A stretch of DNA of 64,000 nt, taken from the NCBI GenBank assembly GCA_947561585.1, contig CANNZV010000123.1, positions 248,001 to 312,000 of the forward strand, given 5' to 3'. Both the position numbers and the translations under genes were made by a program. Source of the stretch: Caprella mutica (lineage: Eukaryota > Arthropoda > Malacostraca > Amphipoda > Caprellidae). The notes below the pieces were generated by a model. That model did not search any database. It was given only the letters and a program-made list of their open reading frames with translations, and was not told the DNA's origin. This document shows positions 13,597-26,816 of this stretch, piece by piece. Each line of letters starts with the position of its first letter. Positions within the stretch are counted from its first letter, which is position 1.

Positions 13597-15363
13597 GACA
13601 ATGCTCATTTGGGTGATAATAAAAACTCAATTTTTTTATTTCTAGATGGCCATTTGTTACATAATTCGTACCGATGAAAAAATAACTCAGACGATATTCT
13701 GAGACATTTGGACAATATTTAGAGGTAGCACAAGTTAATCGAAATTTTATCCTAATAAAATTACAAATATTCTTAATATAGTAGTTTATTTCAAAGTTTA
13801 CGCATTGAAAAAGTTAATATCAATTCCCTTTTAACATGAAACTGCATAGGTACGTATGTGCTCCTGCAAAAATGGTTGGATGAGGTATGGAAATGGTCGA
13901 CTGACAGAGACAACCCATTCAATGTTTTCGTTCTTTGCTTATTAGTTGCTGTTTTGGATTCTAAGACCAAATTCCCCGTGATCAAAATCTTTCAATGTAA
14001 AAAAGGCAATAACCTCCCAGTCTAAAAACCCTGTGCAATAATTCCCCCTCCCCTTCAAAAACTTCCCGGTTAAAAAATCCTGTAAAAAAAGCCTTCAGTC
14101 AAAACCACCACAAAACCACCACCCAAAACCAAAATCTATATTGAACTGATTTTTATATCACATGAAAAGAAGAAAGTAGTTGGTAAAGTATTTGTGACCT
14201 CTTTAACTTCAAAAACTATTTCGCTAATGTTCACTTTAAGGAATACACTTATGGTTTCTTCTATTTTAAATTAATACACCTAATAGTTATTTGAGAAACA
14301 TTTACCTGATAAGTAATTAAGATAGATCTATAAAAGTATTTAATAGTGTCAAACAATCATGTATGTAATCAATTTCAGTCACAAGAACTGGTTTTGTAAA
14401 AAAGATACAACAAAAAACTTTATTAATCATAAAACATGTATTCAAAATTGAAGAAGATATTATATCTTATACTCAAAAAATAAACTCTAGATATATAGTT
14501 TTTTCAGAAATATTTTTCAGACATTTTAAATAATTCAATTAGCCATGGTTAATATTTCTTAACTTATGTCTTAAATTAGACATAAAATTTGATTCCGCAC
14601 TACCATATAAAGTTTGATATCGGAATAGAGAGAACTCATACCTACCTACGGAAACATCAATATAGAAGATGAAAAAATTATTTTGGATGAAATTCAGATT
14701 TTATAGACATCGAAATGGTTTTATTTTCCATGGAGAATTTTCTCGTTAAACGCAGTGAATGGTTGAAAAAGATATTGATAGTCTTGATACGAGTGACATA
14801 AATAAATACATATAATTAAAGTTTATTTTGTCATATTGTACAGTTTATCACAAGTAAATAATTAATAATAAAAAAATATATTTTTTGTTCGAAGTCGCAC
14901 TTCATCTGTACAGTAGCTCAAAATACCGGCACATCAAAGATGCAATTCGAATCGGAAGGTTGAGGGACACGACATGCCGAATATTTCATAGAGAGGTGAA
15001 AGCTCCAACAAGATTTCCCAATTTGCTGAGGAGCTGGTGGGAAGATTTCCTTTATTTCAGGTGCTTCTTTTAGAGTCTTTTTTTAGAAATGACGGCAACA
15101 TGTAAATTTTGACGGACAAATTACTTTGCGTTTGAGCACTTGAGTGGGCTAGACGGATTGAAAAAGTTTTAAAAAAAGAGCCTTATATATCACTTCTCTC
15201 TAAATTTAAAAAAAATTCATAAGGTATATCTGAAAAGAAAAAAAATTCATGAAAATGTCAGAAATGTATTCACTAAGATTAAATTTGGGAAGAGATTTGG
15301 GAAGTAAAGCTTATTTACATGATGTCTTTACAGATGTAGAATCAAATCCTTTTCAGAATATAA
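13597..15363. other. Intergenic DNA, nothing recognised
   Basis: AT-rich. Short ORFs at 13,791-13,985 and 14,885-15,073 have no recognisable domain or splice-bounded exon structure. Confidence 0.5.
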
Positions 15364-15555
15364 AGGTACGTTTTGCATACAGCGATTGTTGCGATCATCG
15401 TCCAGCGATTATCGCTGAGCACTAGCCCAATGCTAATCTTATGAGTTTGTTTTGCAACAAGCGATTATCACTGAGCGCTATTTCAATGAAATCCCATTGC
15501 TGGGCAATCGTCGCTGAGTAATGATCGCAACAATCACTGCAAGCAAAGCGTACCT
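15364..15555. mobile_element. PIF/Harbinger-like MITE (TAA target duplication)
   Basis: Terminal inverted repeats start AGGTACG and continue through CAGCGATTGTTGCGATCAT with few mismatches. The element is flanked by TAA on both sides (15,361-15,363 and 15,556-15,558). A 3-bp TWA duplication is the rule for PIF/Harbinger transposons. The 192-bp interior has further partial repeats of GCGATTATC.CTGAGC and no ORF. Confidence 0.7.
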
Positions 15556-16566
15556 TAATAGAAGCAATAGGGATAGAATAATCTACTGATGTGACACGAT
15601 TCAACTTAAGAAACTGAACTCGAGAAACTCTGTTCCTAAAATTAAATGTGAAATAAGATGTTAACCATAATAAGCAGAGTCCGAAAAAATGGCAGTGGTG
15701 CATTCTTGCCAGGCTCTACTTCAGTCAAGATATTGTTAAAGTTTGAATTAGCAAAATTGTTGAGGGCAAGTTGCATCGAGCATGGTATTTCTTACACTGA
15801 TTCAGAAGAGAAAAGTTGCCGAAAACTTCACAGGTGGTTACTTTCAAGATTTGAACAAGTTCTTCGAAAAGAAAACGAAAGCATGGTATGTTCTGCAAGA
15901 TTGGATCTTTCGTGTCTTTTTTTTGTGGAAATTATTGAAGTACTCGAAAGTTGCTGAAGAATGCTTCAAATCAACTTAGAGAGCAAACTTCGAAAGTGAG
16001 ATTAAACTAGGTGGTGGGGATTTATTTCATGTATATTCACTATACATTAATGCCTGAAATACCGTTTGCTTATTAACTATTATTAATAGAAAACAAAATC
16101 GGAGGTAAAATAATAAGATTAGTAATATATGGCGTTAGAACAACCTATATTGTCACCTCCTAAATAGGAATTTAGTCCAAAACATTTTGAATTGAAATAA
16201 ATGTATACAAATTAATAAAACAATAAATTGAACACATCGAATACCTTCAGACTATAAAATTACATTTGTACTCTCTATATCCTGAGAGAATTTTTCGACT
16301 CATTAATTTAAAAAGCGAATGAAATAAAAGGCAGCAATGAACGTTCCAAATTCCTCATAGTTCAACATGTCTACCATTCGACACGAATGAGAATTTAAAT
16401 TACATTTCGAGAAGGTCTTTGCATTCATTATTTCGTGAATTTCATTGGGATAACTAATAGGGATATTAGGGATGAATATTATCCTGAAGAACGGAAAACT
16501 TGGGAAAGAACGAAATTGAAAGTTATTGACAATGTTGCAACAATTTATAAGTGACTTCATAGAAGA

Positions 16567-16640
16567 TATCTAAGAAGAGATGAAGTAGGAAGAGATGAAG
16601 CAGGAAGAGATGAAGTAGGAAGAGATGAAGCAGGAAGAGA
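16567..16640. repeat. Small tandem repeat, 15-bp unit
   Basis: About five copies of AAGAGATGAAGTAGG, with GTAGG alternating with GCAGG. Confidence 0.85.
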
Positions 16641-17282
16641 GGAAAAAGACACTTCACTTAGTTCTTATCTATAATTTACACAAAAGATTATGAATTTAAT
16701 CATAATTTCACAAAAGTCTTGGTTCGATCAAGTTGATAACTGCAATTATATGTAATAAAATGGGCACCAACTACTAAATTAATTAAGAATGTTGATTTAA
16801 AGTCAGTACAATTTCTTGAAAATAATATAATATGCCACCAAGTAAATTATGTGTCACAATTTTAAAAAAGTGATTGATATTTCAACAAAACTTAGCCTAT
16901 AAAATTAGTCATTCCTTGTAATTAGCTTTTCTGAGACAAAAGAGACATATTACGGATAAAATCCTATCGCAAAGTTTATAAAGAGATACCAGATATTTTA
17001 TTCTTAAACTTCAGCAAGAGATAAAAATGAGACAATTAGAAATTTCCCCACATCCAATGAATGTAAAGTTAGTGGAAAAATGAACAACTTTGCAGAAACC
17101 TCCTAGGAGTGGATTCTCTCCGATAGAAGAAGTTGGAGGAAGAGGAGGGATTTGTCTGATAAATGGAACCGAGCAATCGAATTCTACTCGGAGAATTTAG
17201 AGGAGATAAATCGAAGATATCACATCTACAAAGATAAATTTGTTATATCCAGACAAAATAAAATTACATTTAGTATATAGTA

Positions 17283-17422
17283 GGGTAAGTTAGGAATTAC
17301 TGTTCATGTTCACATTTTCGTTCATATGAGAAAAACGATATAATAATTATAATTAAGATTAATTATTGATTGTATCGTTTTTTTTTCTTTTATGACCGAA
17401 GATGTGAAACTGAACGATAATT
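17283..17422. mobile_element. Family A MITE, right end truncated
   Basis: TA followed by GGGTAAGTTAGGAATTACTG on the left. The right side has TTTTATGACCGAAGATGTGA and the start of the terminal repeat but lacks AACTTACCC. No core hairpin. Confidence 0.7.
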
Positions 17423-18404
17423 TTCATTTAGTATAGTATATTTTATTTGATGTAACTTTGAAATACAAAACAATATAGCCTAGCTCCCAAGTAAGTTTCA
17501 ATATCTATAAGTAATTTTTTTAATAATATAAAGCTGAATGAATTGAGGAAATAAATACTACACAATTCCTATTTAAATTCCTTTTCAATATATGACAAAA
17601 GAGCTGTAATCTCGAATTTAGTCCAGTGCTGCATGGAATCAGTTCTGCATTGTACTTGCACAATATGGATAACTATTGTATTATTTTCTTTGAAGCGGTC
17701 ACTCTAACTTGATTCAAATAATAATCTAAAATCCTGAATTGGTTACGTAAAAATAGTTTCCTGAGCAGGAAAAACCCTAATTATGGAAATAATTTAAATA
17801 TGACACCTTCAACTGGGTTCCATTTTATCATACTAAATTACAGTCAGATATAATAAATCTCTAAAACCTACAGGAAAAGGTTTACACTTTTTGTAAATGT
17901 ATGTTATAATTACTGTGCTATACATTTTACTATTTCTAGTGTTCTTATTATTGACAATGATGGCCAATCGAGAAAAGCGCTCGAGTGTTTTACGGTACGC
18001 TATAGTAGATCTGGCCCTAATCCCTTAAATTATCGGTAGCCAGAAATAAAAGAGCACTTATGGTAGCCAAAATGCTTTCCAATGGCGAGATAACAGAAAG
18101 GGGATCAGAGGGTCTTAACTTAGACTTTCACGGACTTTAAAACAAAAATTAAAAGGCTATATTTAATATCACTGTGTACAAATTAGACAGAAAAATTTTA
18201 TTCAAGAGTTTCAATGTGCAGCTATAAATAGTTTTAACGATATATGTATATGGTTGTATTTCAACGAAAAATAATTTTATACTAAAAGTAATAAAGTAGA
18301 CACAAAATAATATAATACAAGAGATGAAGTTTTCGATAAATAACATTCATAGAGTATCACTCTATTGTGGAGGCAAATTATTCGAATGTCAAAATATACT
18401 AACT

Positions 18405-18722
18405 TTTGCTACATTCCCGTATATTTGCTATTTTCTCGCTTATATGCTACTTTCCCACTTATATGCCACTTTCCCGCTATATGCCTTTTTCCAGCTTCTA
18501 TGCTACTTTCCCGCTTATATGCTACTTTCCCGCTTCTATGCTACTTTCCCGCTTATATACTACTTTCCCGCTTATATACTACTTTCCCGCTTATATACCA
18601 CTTTCCCGCTTATATGCTACTTTCCCGCTTAGGTGCTACTTTCCCGTTTGTATGCCACTTTCCCGCATATATGCCACTTTCCCGCTTATATGCCACTTTC
18701 CCGCTTATATGCCACTTTTCCG
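18405..18722. repeat. Minisatellite, 19-bp unit
   Basis: About 17 copies of TGCTACTTTCCCGCTTATA with TATGCC/TATACT variants. The unit length is not a multiple of three and has no stop in any plus frame, so all three plus frames stay open across the array. The resulting peptides are not considered genes. Confidence 0.95.
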
Positions 18723-19683
18723 CAAAATATCAAGACTTCTGCACATTATTTGTTAATAGTGAAAACGAGAAAATGAATTCATTCACGAGGTGGCTGAAGG
18801 TTAAAAACTATATCCAAAATGATAAAAACATGTGATATACTGCTCTTGAACAGGAACATATAACGCACTGAAATAATACTGTTTGCAGTCATTGCTTCCT
18901 CAATTTACAGACATACATATGCTACGTTATCATACTAGATATTGGATTTAGGCAAAAAATGGACACACCTTATATAACGGCATTATAATCCTTGATCATA
19001 TTAAAGACAAGAAAACCTTGACATATTATTTTCGTTTATTTAATAAGCCTATTTGTTTATTTATAGTAGCTGTTCTTTACAGATACACGGCACCAATGCA
19101 AGAATATATTTTAAAATATGAGTCAATTTAAAAGATTCTAGATAAAACCTATAACTCTTGAGAAGTTACATAGGAGATAATGAAATGTATTTTATTCTAT
19201 CATCGACAAAAAATCTTCTCAAACTTCCGTATATTTGAGAGCTGCTTTACATCTCATTTCACTCTAGCAGTTCGAGTTTGCTCAGCAGCAACACTCTCAC
19301 AAAATTGAATGTACTGAAGTTTGCCTCAGAGTTGACAAGTAAAAAAGTTAGAATTTTATATAAAAAATTTAGTCAGATTAATAGAAAAACATCAAATTGT
19401 TGATTCTACACCTAGGAGGGAGATCTTATAAAATAGGTATTCTGTATTTCCTTGATGCTTTGATAGAATGTCGGATGGTTTACTGTATATAGTATTACAA
19501 GGTGGGATAATTTTATGTTATTTCTTAGAAATATTTCATTGAATAAGAATTTACATCACAATGTAACTATGCATATATTCAGCAGTCAGAAATCACCTTA
19601 ACACATCCACCCTTTTCAGAAAAAAAGACATTCAGTGGTATATTACCCTGTTAATTTACAACTTATAAAATCTCTAATGTCTC
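18723..19683. other. Intergenic DNA, nothing recognised
   Basis: AT-rich spacer between two minisatellites. No ORF, RNA gene or transposon end was recognised. Confidence 0.5.
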
Positions 19684-20617
19684 ATACATACCTCCAGTCT
19701 CTCTGTGTCTCCATACATACCTCCAGTCTCTCTGTGTCTCCATACATACCTCCAGTCTCTCTGTGTCTCCATACATACCTCCAGTCTCTCTGTGTCTCCA
19801 TACATACCTCCAGTCTCTCTGTGTCTCCATACATACCTCCAGTCTCTCTGTGTCTCCATACATACCTCCAGTCTCTCTGTGTCTCCATACATACCTCCAG
19901 TCTCTCTGTGTCTCCATACATACCTCCAGTCTCTCTGTGTCTCCATACATACCTACAGTCTCTCTGTGTCTCCATGTATACCTCCAGTCTCTGTGTCTCC
20001 ATACATACCTACAGTCTCTCTGTGTCTCCATACATACCTACAGTCTCTGTGTCTCCATACATACCTCCAGTCTCTCTGTGTCTCCATACATACCTCCAGT
20101 CTCTCTGTGTCGCCATACATACCTCCAGTCTCTGTGTCTCCATACATACCTCCAGTCTCTCTGTGTCTCCATACATACCTCCAGTCTCTCTGTGTCTCCA
20201 TACATACCTCCAGTCTCTCTGTGTCGCCATACATACCTCCAGTCTCTGTGTCTCCATACATACCTCCAGTCTCTCTGTGTTTCCATACATACCTCCAGTC
20301 TCTATGTCTCCATACATACCTCCAGTCTCTGTGTCTCCATGCATACCTCCAGTCTCTCTGTGTCTCCATACACACCTCTAGTCTCTCTGTGTCTCCATAG
20401 ATACCTTCAGTCTCTCTGTGTCTCCATACATACCTCCAGTCTCTCTGCGTCTCCATACATACCTCCAGTCTCTCTGCGTCTCCATACATACCTCCAGTCT
20501 CTGTGTCTCCATACATACCTCCAGTCTCTGTGTCTCCATACATACCTCCAGTCTCTGTGTCTCCATACATACCTCCAGTCTCTGTGTCTCCATACATACC
20601 TCCAGTCTCGGTGTCTC
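19684..20617. repeat. Minisatellite, 29/27-bp unit
   Basis: About 32 copies of CTCTGTGTCTCCATACATAC plus CTCCAGTCT. The basic period is 29 bp, and a 27-bp form lacking one TC pair becomes common in the right third. Both strands are open in several frames, giving long but meaningless ORFs. Homogeneity is highest at the left end. Confidence 0.95.
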
Positions 20618-20967
20618 CATTCGAGTTATAAAGAAGTCACTACCAAGACTAGCAACAGTCACTGTGAGTATAAATAAAGACTGTGTCCTTAGAATACACG
20701 AAGTATATATTTATTTGTTGCATAAAATATATGCCAATTACAGCTTGAGTGGAATGCTGAGATATAAATGCACAACGAAACAAAGAGAAAAAAAAAGGAA
20801 AGGAAAAGAAAAAATTAGAAAAAGGAAATATAAGAACCCATTGAAAAGCTAGGAACAGAAAAGTCAAAAAAAGTAAAAGCAGTTATTATATTGAAAATAA
20901 GATAAATATTACTAAATGACATCTTCAATTCTAGTCAGAGATAGTAAATTAGATCTGTTATATAACT

Positions 20968-23277
20968 TATCAGTCTGACAGTAACTGTTATCAATGTGAC
21001 AGTAACTGTTACCAATCTGAATCTGACAGTAACTGTTACCAGTCTGACAGTAATTACTGTTACCAGTCTGACAGTAATTACTGATGTGTAACTGTTACCA
21101 AACTGACAGTAACTGTTACCATTCTGACAGTAACTGTTACCATTCTGACAGTAACTGTTATCAATGTGACAGTAACTGTTATCAATGTGACAGTAACTGT
21201 TACCAGTCTGACAGTAATTACTGTTACCAGTCTGACAGTAATTACTGTTACCAGTCTGACAGTAACTGTTACCATTCTGACAGTAACTGTTACCATTCTG
21301 ACAGTAACTGTTATCAATGTGACAGTAACTGTTATCAATGTGACAGTAACTGTTACCAGTCTGACAGTAATTACTGTTACCAGTCTGACAGTAATTACTG
21401 TTACCATTCTGACAGTAACTGTTACCAAACTGACAGTAACTGTTACCATTCTGACAGTAACTGTTACCATTCTGACAGTAACTGTTACCATTCTGACAGT
21501 AACTGTTACATGTCTGACAGTAACTGTTATCAATCTGGCAGTAACTGTTATCAATCTGGCAGTAACTGTTACCATTCTAACAGTAACTGTTACAAGTCTG
21601 ACAGTAACTGTTACAAGTCTGACAGTAACTGTTACAAGTCTGACAGTAACTTTTACAAGTCTGACAGTAACTGTTACCATTCTGACAGTAACTGTTACCA
21701 TTCTGACAGTAACTGTTACCATTCTGACAGTAACTGTTACCATTCTGACAGTAACTGTTACAAGTCTGACAGTAACTGTTACAAGTCTGACAGTAACTGT
21801 TACAAGTCTGACAGTAACTGTTACAAGTCTGACAGTAACTGTTACCATTCTGACAGTAACTGTTACCATTCTGACAGTAACTGTTTCAAGTCTGACAGTA
21901 ACTGTTACAAGTCTGACAGTAACTGTTACCAAACTGACAGTTACTGTTGCCAGTCTGACAGTAACTGTTACAAGTCTGACAGTAACTGTTACCATTCTGA
22001 CAGTAACTGTTACCAGTTTGACAGTAACTGTTACCAGTCTGACAGTAACTGTTACCAGTCTGACAGTAACTGTTGCCAGTCTGACAGTAACTGTTGCCAG
22101 TCTGACAGTAACTGTTGTCAATCTGACAGTAACTGTTACCAGTCTGACAGTAACTGTTACAAGTCTGACAGTAACTGTTACCAAACTGACAGTGACTGTT
22201 ACCAAACTGACAGTAACTGTTACAAGTCTGACAGTAACTGTTACAAGTCTGACAGTAACTGTTACAAGTCTGACAGTAACTGTTACAAGTCTGACAGTAA
22301 CTGTTACAAGTCTGACAGTAACTGTTACAAGTCTGACAGTAACTGTTACAAGTCTGACAGTAACTGTTACAAGTCTGACAGTAACTGTAACAAGTCTGAC
22401 AGTAACTGTTACCAAACTGACAGTAACTGTTACCAGTCTGACAGTAACTGTTGCCAGTCTGGCAGTAGTTGTTACACGTCTGACAGTAACTGTTACAAGT
22501 CTAACAGTAACTGTTACCATTCTGACAGTAACTGTTGCCAGTCTGACAGTAACTGTTACCAGTCTGACAGTAACTGTTACCAGTCTGACAGTAACTGTTA
22601 CCATTCTGACAGTAACTGTTGCCAGTCTGACAGTAACTGTTACAAGTCTGACAGTAACTGTTACCACTCTGACAGTAACTGTTACCATTCTGACAGTAAC
22701 TTTTACCATTCTGACAGTAACTGTTGCCAGTCTGACAGTAACTGTTGCCAGTCTGACAGTAACTGTTGCCAGTCAGACAGTAACTGTTACAAGTCTGACA
22801 GTAACTGTTACCAGTCTGACAGTAACTGTTACCAGTCTGACAGTAACTGTTACCATTCTGACAATAACTGTTACCATTCTGACAATAACTGTTGCCAGTC
22901 TGACAGTAACTGTTACAAGTCTAACAGTAATTGTTACCATTCTGACAGTAACTGTTACCATTCTGACAGTAACTGTTGCCAGTCTGACAGTAACTCTTGC
23001 CAGTCTGACAGTAACTGTTACACGTCTGACAGTAACTGTTACCAGTCTGACAGTAACTGTTACCAGTCTGACAGTAACTGTTGCCAGTCTGACAGTAACT
23101 GTTGCCAGTCTGACAGTAACTGTTGTCAATCTGACAGTAACTGTTACCAGTCTGGCAGTAACTGTTATCAATCTGACAGTAACTGTTACCAGTCTGGCAG
23201 TAACTGTTATCAATCTGACAGTAACTGTTACCAGGCTGACAGTAACTGTTGCCAATCTGACAGTAACTGTTACCAGT
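20968..23277. repeat. Minisatellite, 21-bp unit, with higher-order structure
   Basis: About 110 copies of TCTGACAGTAACTGTTACCAG. The 21-bp period is a multiple of three, so each frame repeats a seven-residue peptide, and very long ORFs run on both strands without being genes. Each unit holds the near-palindrome ACAGT-A-ACTGT. Variants of the three bases before TCTGAC (CCAG, CCAT, CAAG, TCAATG) come in ordered blocks. One seven-unit block of 153 bp with two 24-bp variants is duplicated (TCAATGTGAC at 21,161 and 21,314). Confidence 0.95.
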
Positions 23278-23604
23278 CTCATTCATTGTCTAGTAGCAAT
23301 AGCATACCAGTCTCATTCATTGTCTAGTAGCAATAGCATACCAGTCTCATTCATTGTCTAGTAGCAATAGCATACCAGTCTCATTCATTGTCTAGTAGCA
23401 ATAGCATACCAGTCTCATTCATTGTCTAGTAGCAATAGCATACCAGTCTCATTCATTGTCTAGTAGCAATAGCATACCAGTCTCATTCATTGTCTAGTAG
23501 CAATAGCATACCAGTCTCATTCATTGTCTAGTAGCAATAGCATACCAGTCTCATTCATTGTCTAGTAGCAATAGCATACCAGTCTCATTCATTGTCTAGT
23601 AGCA
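23270..23604. repeat. Minisatellite, 34-bp unit, directly abutting the 21-bp array
   Basis: Nearly ten identical copies of a 34-bp unit (ATTCATTG at 23,281 and 23,315). The unit begins ACCAGTCT, which is also part of the 21-bp unit, so the array appears to have started inside the last 21-mer. Copies are virtually identical, implying a young expansion. Confidence 0.95.
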
Positions 23605-25362
23605 GGCAAATGTATGAACATTGTATGCAAAATAATATTCCCGCTGCACTTTTCTTGGCATTTACTCCCTATATTTCTGAGGCTATTATCTCTTACTCAG
23701 AAAATTAGATATTTTCTGTGACGTAACTTATTATTTGCTCGCCATCTTCAGTATTAGGAACATTTTGTTTATTTTGATGAAGTTTGTCTAACTTGAGAGC
23801 GAAGTTGTACCGAAAAAAAGGCTGCGCAACTGATTCTGACAGAACTGTTCTAATTACTTCTCAAATTCTATTTTCTCTCTACAAGAATCAGTGTAAGGCG
23901 AGTAGGGTGAGTTACGAGTTACAGGACAGTTCCACATTTTCGATCATATGACTAAAAATGTATATTATTCAACTTTTATTTTTAATTATAATATAGTTTG
24001 CGATAGAAATAGCTATTAGGAAAATAAGAGAAAACCATTGAAGTGTACATGGGTGCTTATTTTAGAAGTTTAGTTCAAAAATCGAAGACTATTGATAATA
24101 ATGTGCGTGCTACCATACAAGCTCCATGCGCAATGATTATGAGTATGCATATAGTGAAAAAAAATCCTACCTATTTCAAGAAAGTATGATAGTAATACTT
24201 GTCTGCAATATAAATTAAATTTTCTTATCACAGGTATATGTGTGATTCAAGCTTAGTAAAATACATAATTAGCCTTCAGATATATAGATTTTCTATAGCT
24301 TTATATATTTATGATATTAGGAATAGCTTATTTAATAGGACTCTGCACCATTTAATTTCCTGGTTCCGTATCTCATAAATCCTTCTTTACTAGTTTGTTT
24401 TCAGTAATAAATACCACATCTGTTCTGTTGGATTTTCCTGTAACTCTGTTAACTAATATTTCATCAACTAATTTTTTCTATTTTTATTCATTTGTTTTAA
24501 TTTTAGTTTGTTTTTAAAGGTTTAATTTAAAATATCGTCTTTAATTTAATAAAAGATCATCGAATGTCTAACAGAATTATAATAAACAAATTGTATTTTC
24601 TTTCTATAAGTAGTAGTCATTTTTAGGTCTCAGAGACTGTAGGTATAGTCGATAGTTGAAATTAAGGTAAGTACTGATACGGCCTAAGAATAATGTTTAA
24701 AAACTTTTTAGAGGTAATTTACGTCACTCTTATTACCTTTACAAAATTTTGTGTATTTATTTTGTTACTTTAAATATAATGATTTTTTTTAAACTTGTCA
24801 CACTTTAAAAAATTGTAAAGTTTTTTTTTCACAAATTTTCCTGTGAAAGTAGTGTACGGCAATGTGTAACATACCCTACAGAAGAGTTAAATAATTTATA
24901 TTCTGACTAGAAATTTCACTTGCAAAGTACATCCCTCGCACAAATAACAATAAAATGAAATAACACCATGGTGGAAAAACAGGAATTAAAAGAGAAATAT
25001 TTCAAGGAGCACAATTAGAATAAAATAAATTTAATAGAACAAAAATATTCTTCAGAATTTTGAATCCAAATTAAGGAGAAATTTCTAACGTCCAATTTAG
25101 TTTTCTTCTCCGAACAAAAATATGCAAATTTAATCACGCAGACAGAAAAAAGAAAGAAAAATGTGAACATCACAGTAGTCTAATAATTGTGACTGCAAGA
25201 AGAGTCTTCATTGTAGAAAAAAGGAAACTATAAAACATAAACACTTTTAAAATGTACATAAATAGTATTATATCCCATTCTATAAGTGTTTTTATTGCAA
25301 AAGTACGCAAAAAATGTTTTCCTCACATTAATAATACCGATTTTAGAGACTGTAAACCACTA
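23605..25362. other. Intergenic DNA with a solitary MITE end
   Basis: At about 23,905-23,955 one family A-like end is present (GGGTGAGTTACGAGTTACAG, then CAGTTCCACATTTTCGATCA) with no partner. No gene recognised. Confidence 0.5.
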
Positions 25363-25364
25363 TA

Positions 25365-25530
25365 GGGTAAGTTACGTATTATCGGTCAGTTCTACATCTT
25401 CGGTCATATAAGGAAAAACAATATAAAAATTGTTATTATTGGATAGCACTGTGTAATAATACTTATATTTATATAGTTTTTTCTTATATGAACAAAGATG
25501 TAGTACTGACCGATAATTAAGAACTTACCC
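25365..25530. mobile_element. Complete family A MITE, TA flanked, with half of core 1
   Basis: GGGTAAGTT at the left and AACTTACCC at the right, each bordered by TA. Inside are TCGGTCAGTTCTACATCTTC and its inverted counterpart, and the AGAAAAAC/GTTTTTTCTTATAT adapters. The centre holds GGATAGCACTGTGTAATAAT, one arm of hairpin core 1, with the other arm reduced to a trace. This is the best-bounded copy of the family. Confidence 0.85.
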
Positions 25531-25833
25531 TAAATGCTACTTTCAATATTTATTCAATAATTCGTTAACAATGTCACAATGAAAGTTAATTGTTTTAGTA
25601 ATCAACTGAAGTCAATAAACAAACAATGAAATATCGCTGTACTCAGACACTCTTGGTACTCGGATAGTGGGTGACTGTTAACACAGGTCATGACAGGTCA
25701 ATCAGGAATCTGTAAGGGTCATATTGATGCATGACCTCTGTTCACGACCATATTCCGAGTTCAATGAGTGTCTGAGTACTGTGACGTTCGACTAGGTTAA
25801 CCCTAATTGAACTGATATAATTTAGGTTTTTTA

Positions 25834-26816
25834 AAGGGCCGTACACACGCAGGGTTTTTTCAGTCTTTCTATCGGACTTTTTGCTAAGCTCCTCCCACTT
25901 TTTCCACGAGACTTAAATTTTGCACCGAAAGTCCGAGACTTTTCAACAACCTACATGTTCTGTTATTTCCCCCAATCAAGAGGTGCAATTTTGTATATCT
26001 TCGTACAGCTACTGTCAACTCATAAAATATATTGTAATAACACGATTGGTGTTCATTTTTAACCAATCTTTGTTCCATTCATTTGTTTACCTTTGAGGTA
26101 AAGAATTCTTATCTTTTTCTTTTTATAAAAGAATGCCAGAGAAATTGATAATAGTAATGTTTCTTTAAACTTTTTTTAGTATAATATTATTTTTTAGTAA
26201 AATAACATAATACTATCTTTATTTTATTTATTTCAACATATTACCTATTAGCTAATACCTTCATTTTCTTTATCATAACGCAATACATATTGTACCTACG
26301 TATTAATACTTTTACCTAAGCTTTATATAATAGTTAAATTACATTTGTTGAGTGGATTAGGTTAACATTAAATCAATTGAAGTGAAAACAATCTCGGTTA
26401 GTTTATTACTAAATATTGTAATAAACTTCATAAAAATTAGTTTATTATTAATTAGTAATTAACTAATCTTAGTAATCTAGGTAGGCAGTTCTCTAGTAAT
26501 TAATTAATCTAGGCTAAAGTAACTAACCTATATAATTAGTAAATATCTAACCCAGGTAATTAGTTATTTTTAACTATCCTAGGTAGTTAATAGTTATTAA
26601 CTACCTATAACCTAGGTTAGTTACCAAGTTTAAAAAATGGGGGAGGGCTTATGTCGCCGATATGAGTAGTTAATTGCACGGCATGTAAATCCACGAGATT
26701 CAAAAGTCAATCCACGTGTGGACGCTATTGACTTTTGAATCAAAAGTCTGGTGGAAAAGCTGAGAAAAAAGTCTGGTGGAAAGACTTTAAAAACCCTACG
26801 TGTGTACGGCCATTAA
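25834..26816. mobile_element. Long family B element (about 1 kb), TTAA associated
   Basis: Inverted ends GGGCCGTACACACGCAGGG (left) and CCCTACGTGTGTACGGCC (right), with matching subterminal blocks (TTTTGCTAAGCTCCTCCCAC; GTCTGGTGGAAAGACTTTAA). TTAA is present just outside both ends, as expected for a piggyBac-like target, although this is inferred from four copies only. The interior has no transposase; it contains AT-rich TTAGTAATTAACTAA-type DNA with CCTAGG sites. Confidence 0.65.

Larger units (their letters stand above)
15559..18404. other. Intergenic DNA, no supported gene
   Basis: Two overlapping plus-strand ORFs at 15,658-15,979 lie in a slightly GC-richer patch but show no domain. Also present are a short GAAGAGAT repeat and a family A MITE, listed separately. 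The rest is featureless. Confidence 0.5.

Noticed and set aside
15658..15979. Two overlapping plus-strand ORFs of 99 and 65 codons
   Set aside because: No domain, no splice evidence, and the two frames overlap.
21078..23361. Very long ORFs (up to 747 codons) with seven-residue peptide repeats on both strands
   Set aside because: They are translations of the 21-bp minisatellite. They overlap in several frames and on both strands, and there is no unique domain, so there is no evidence of a gene.
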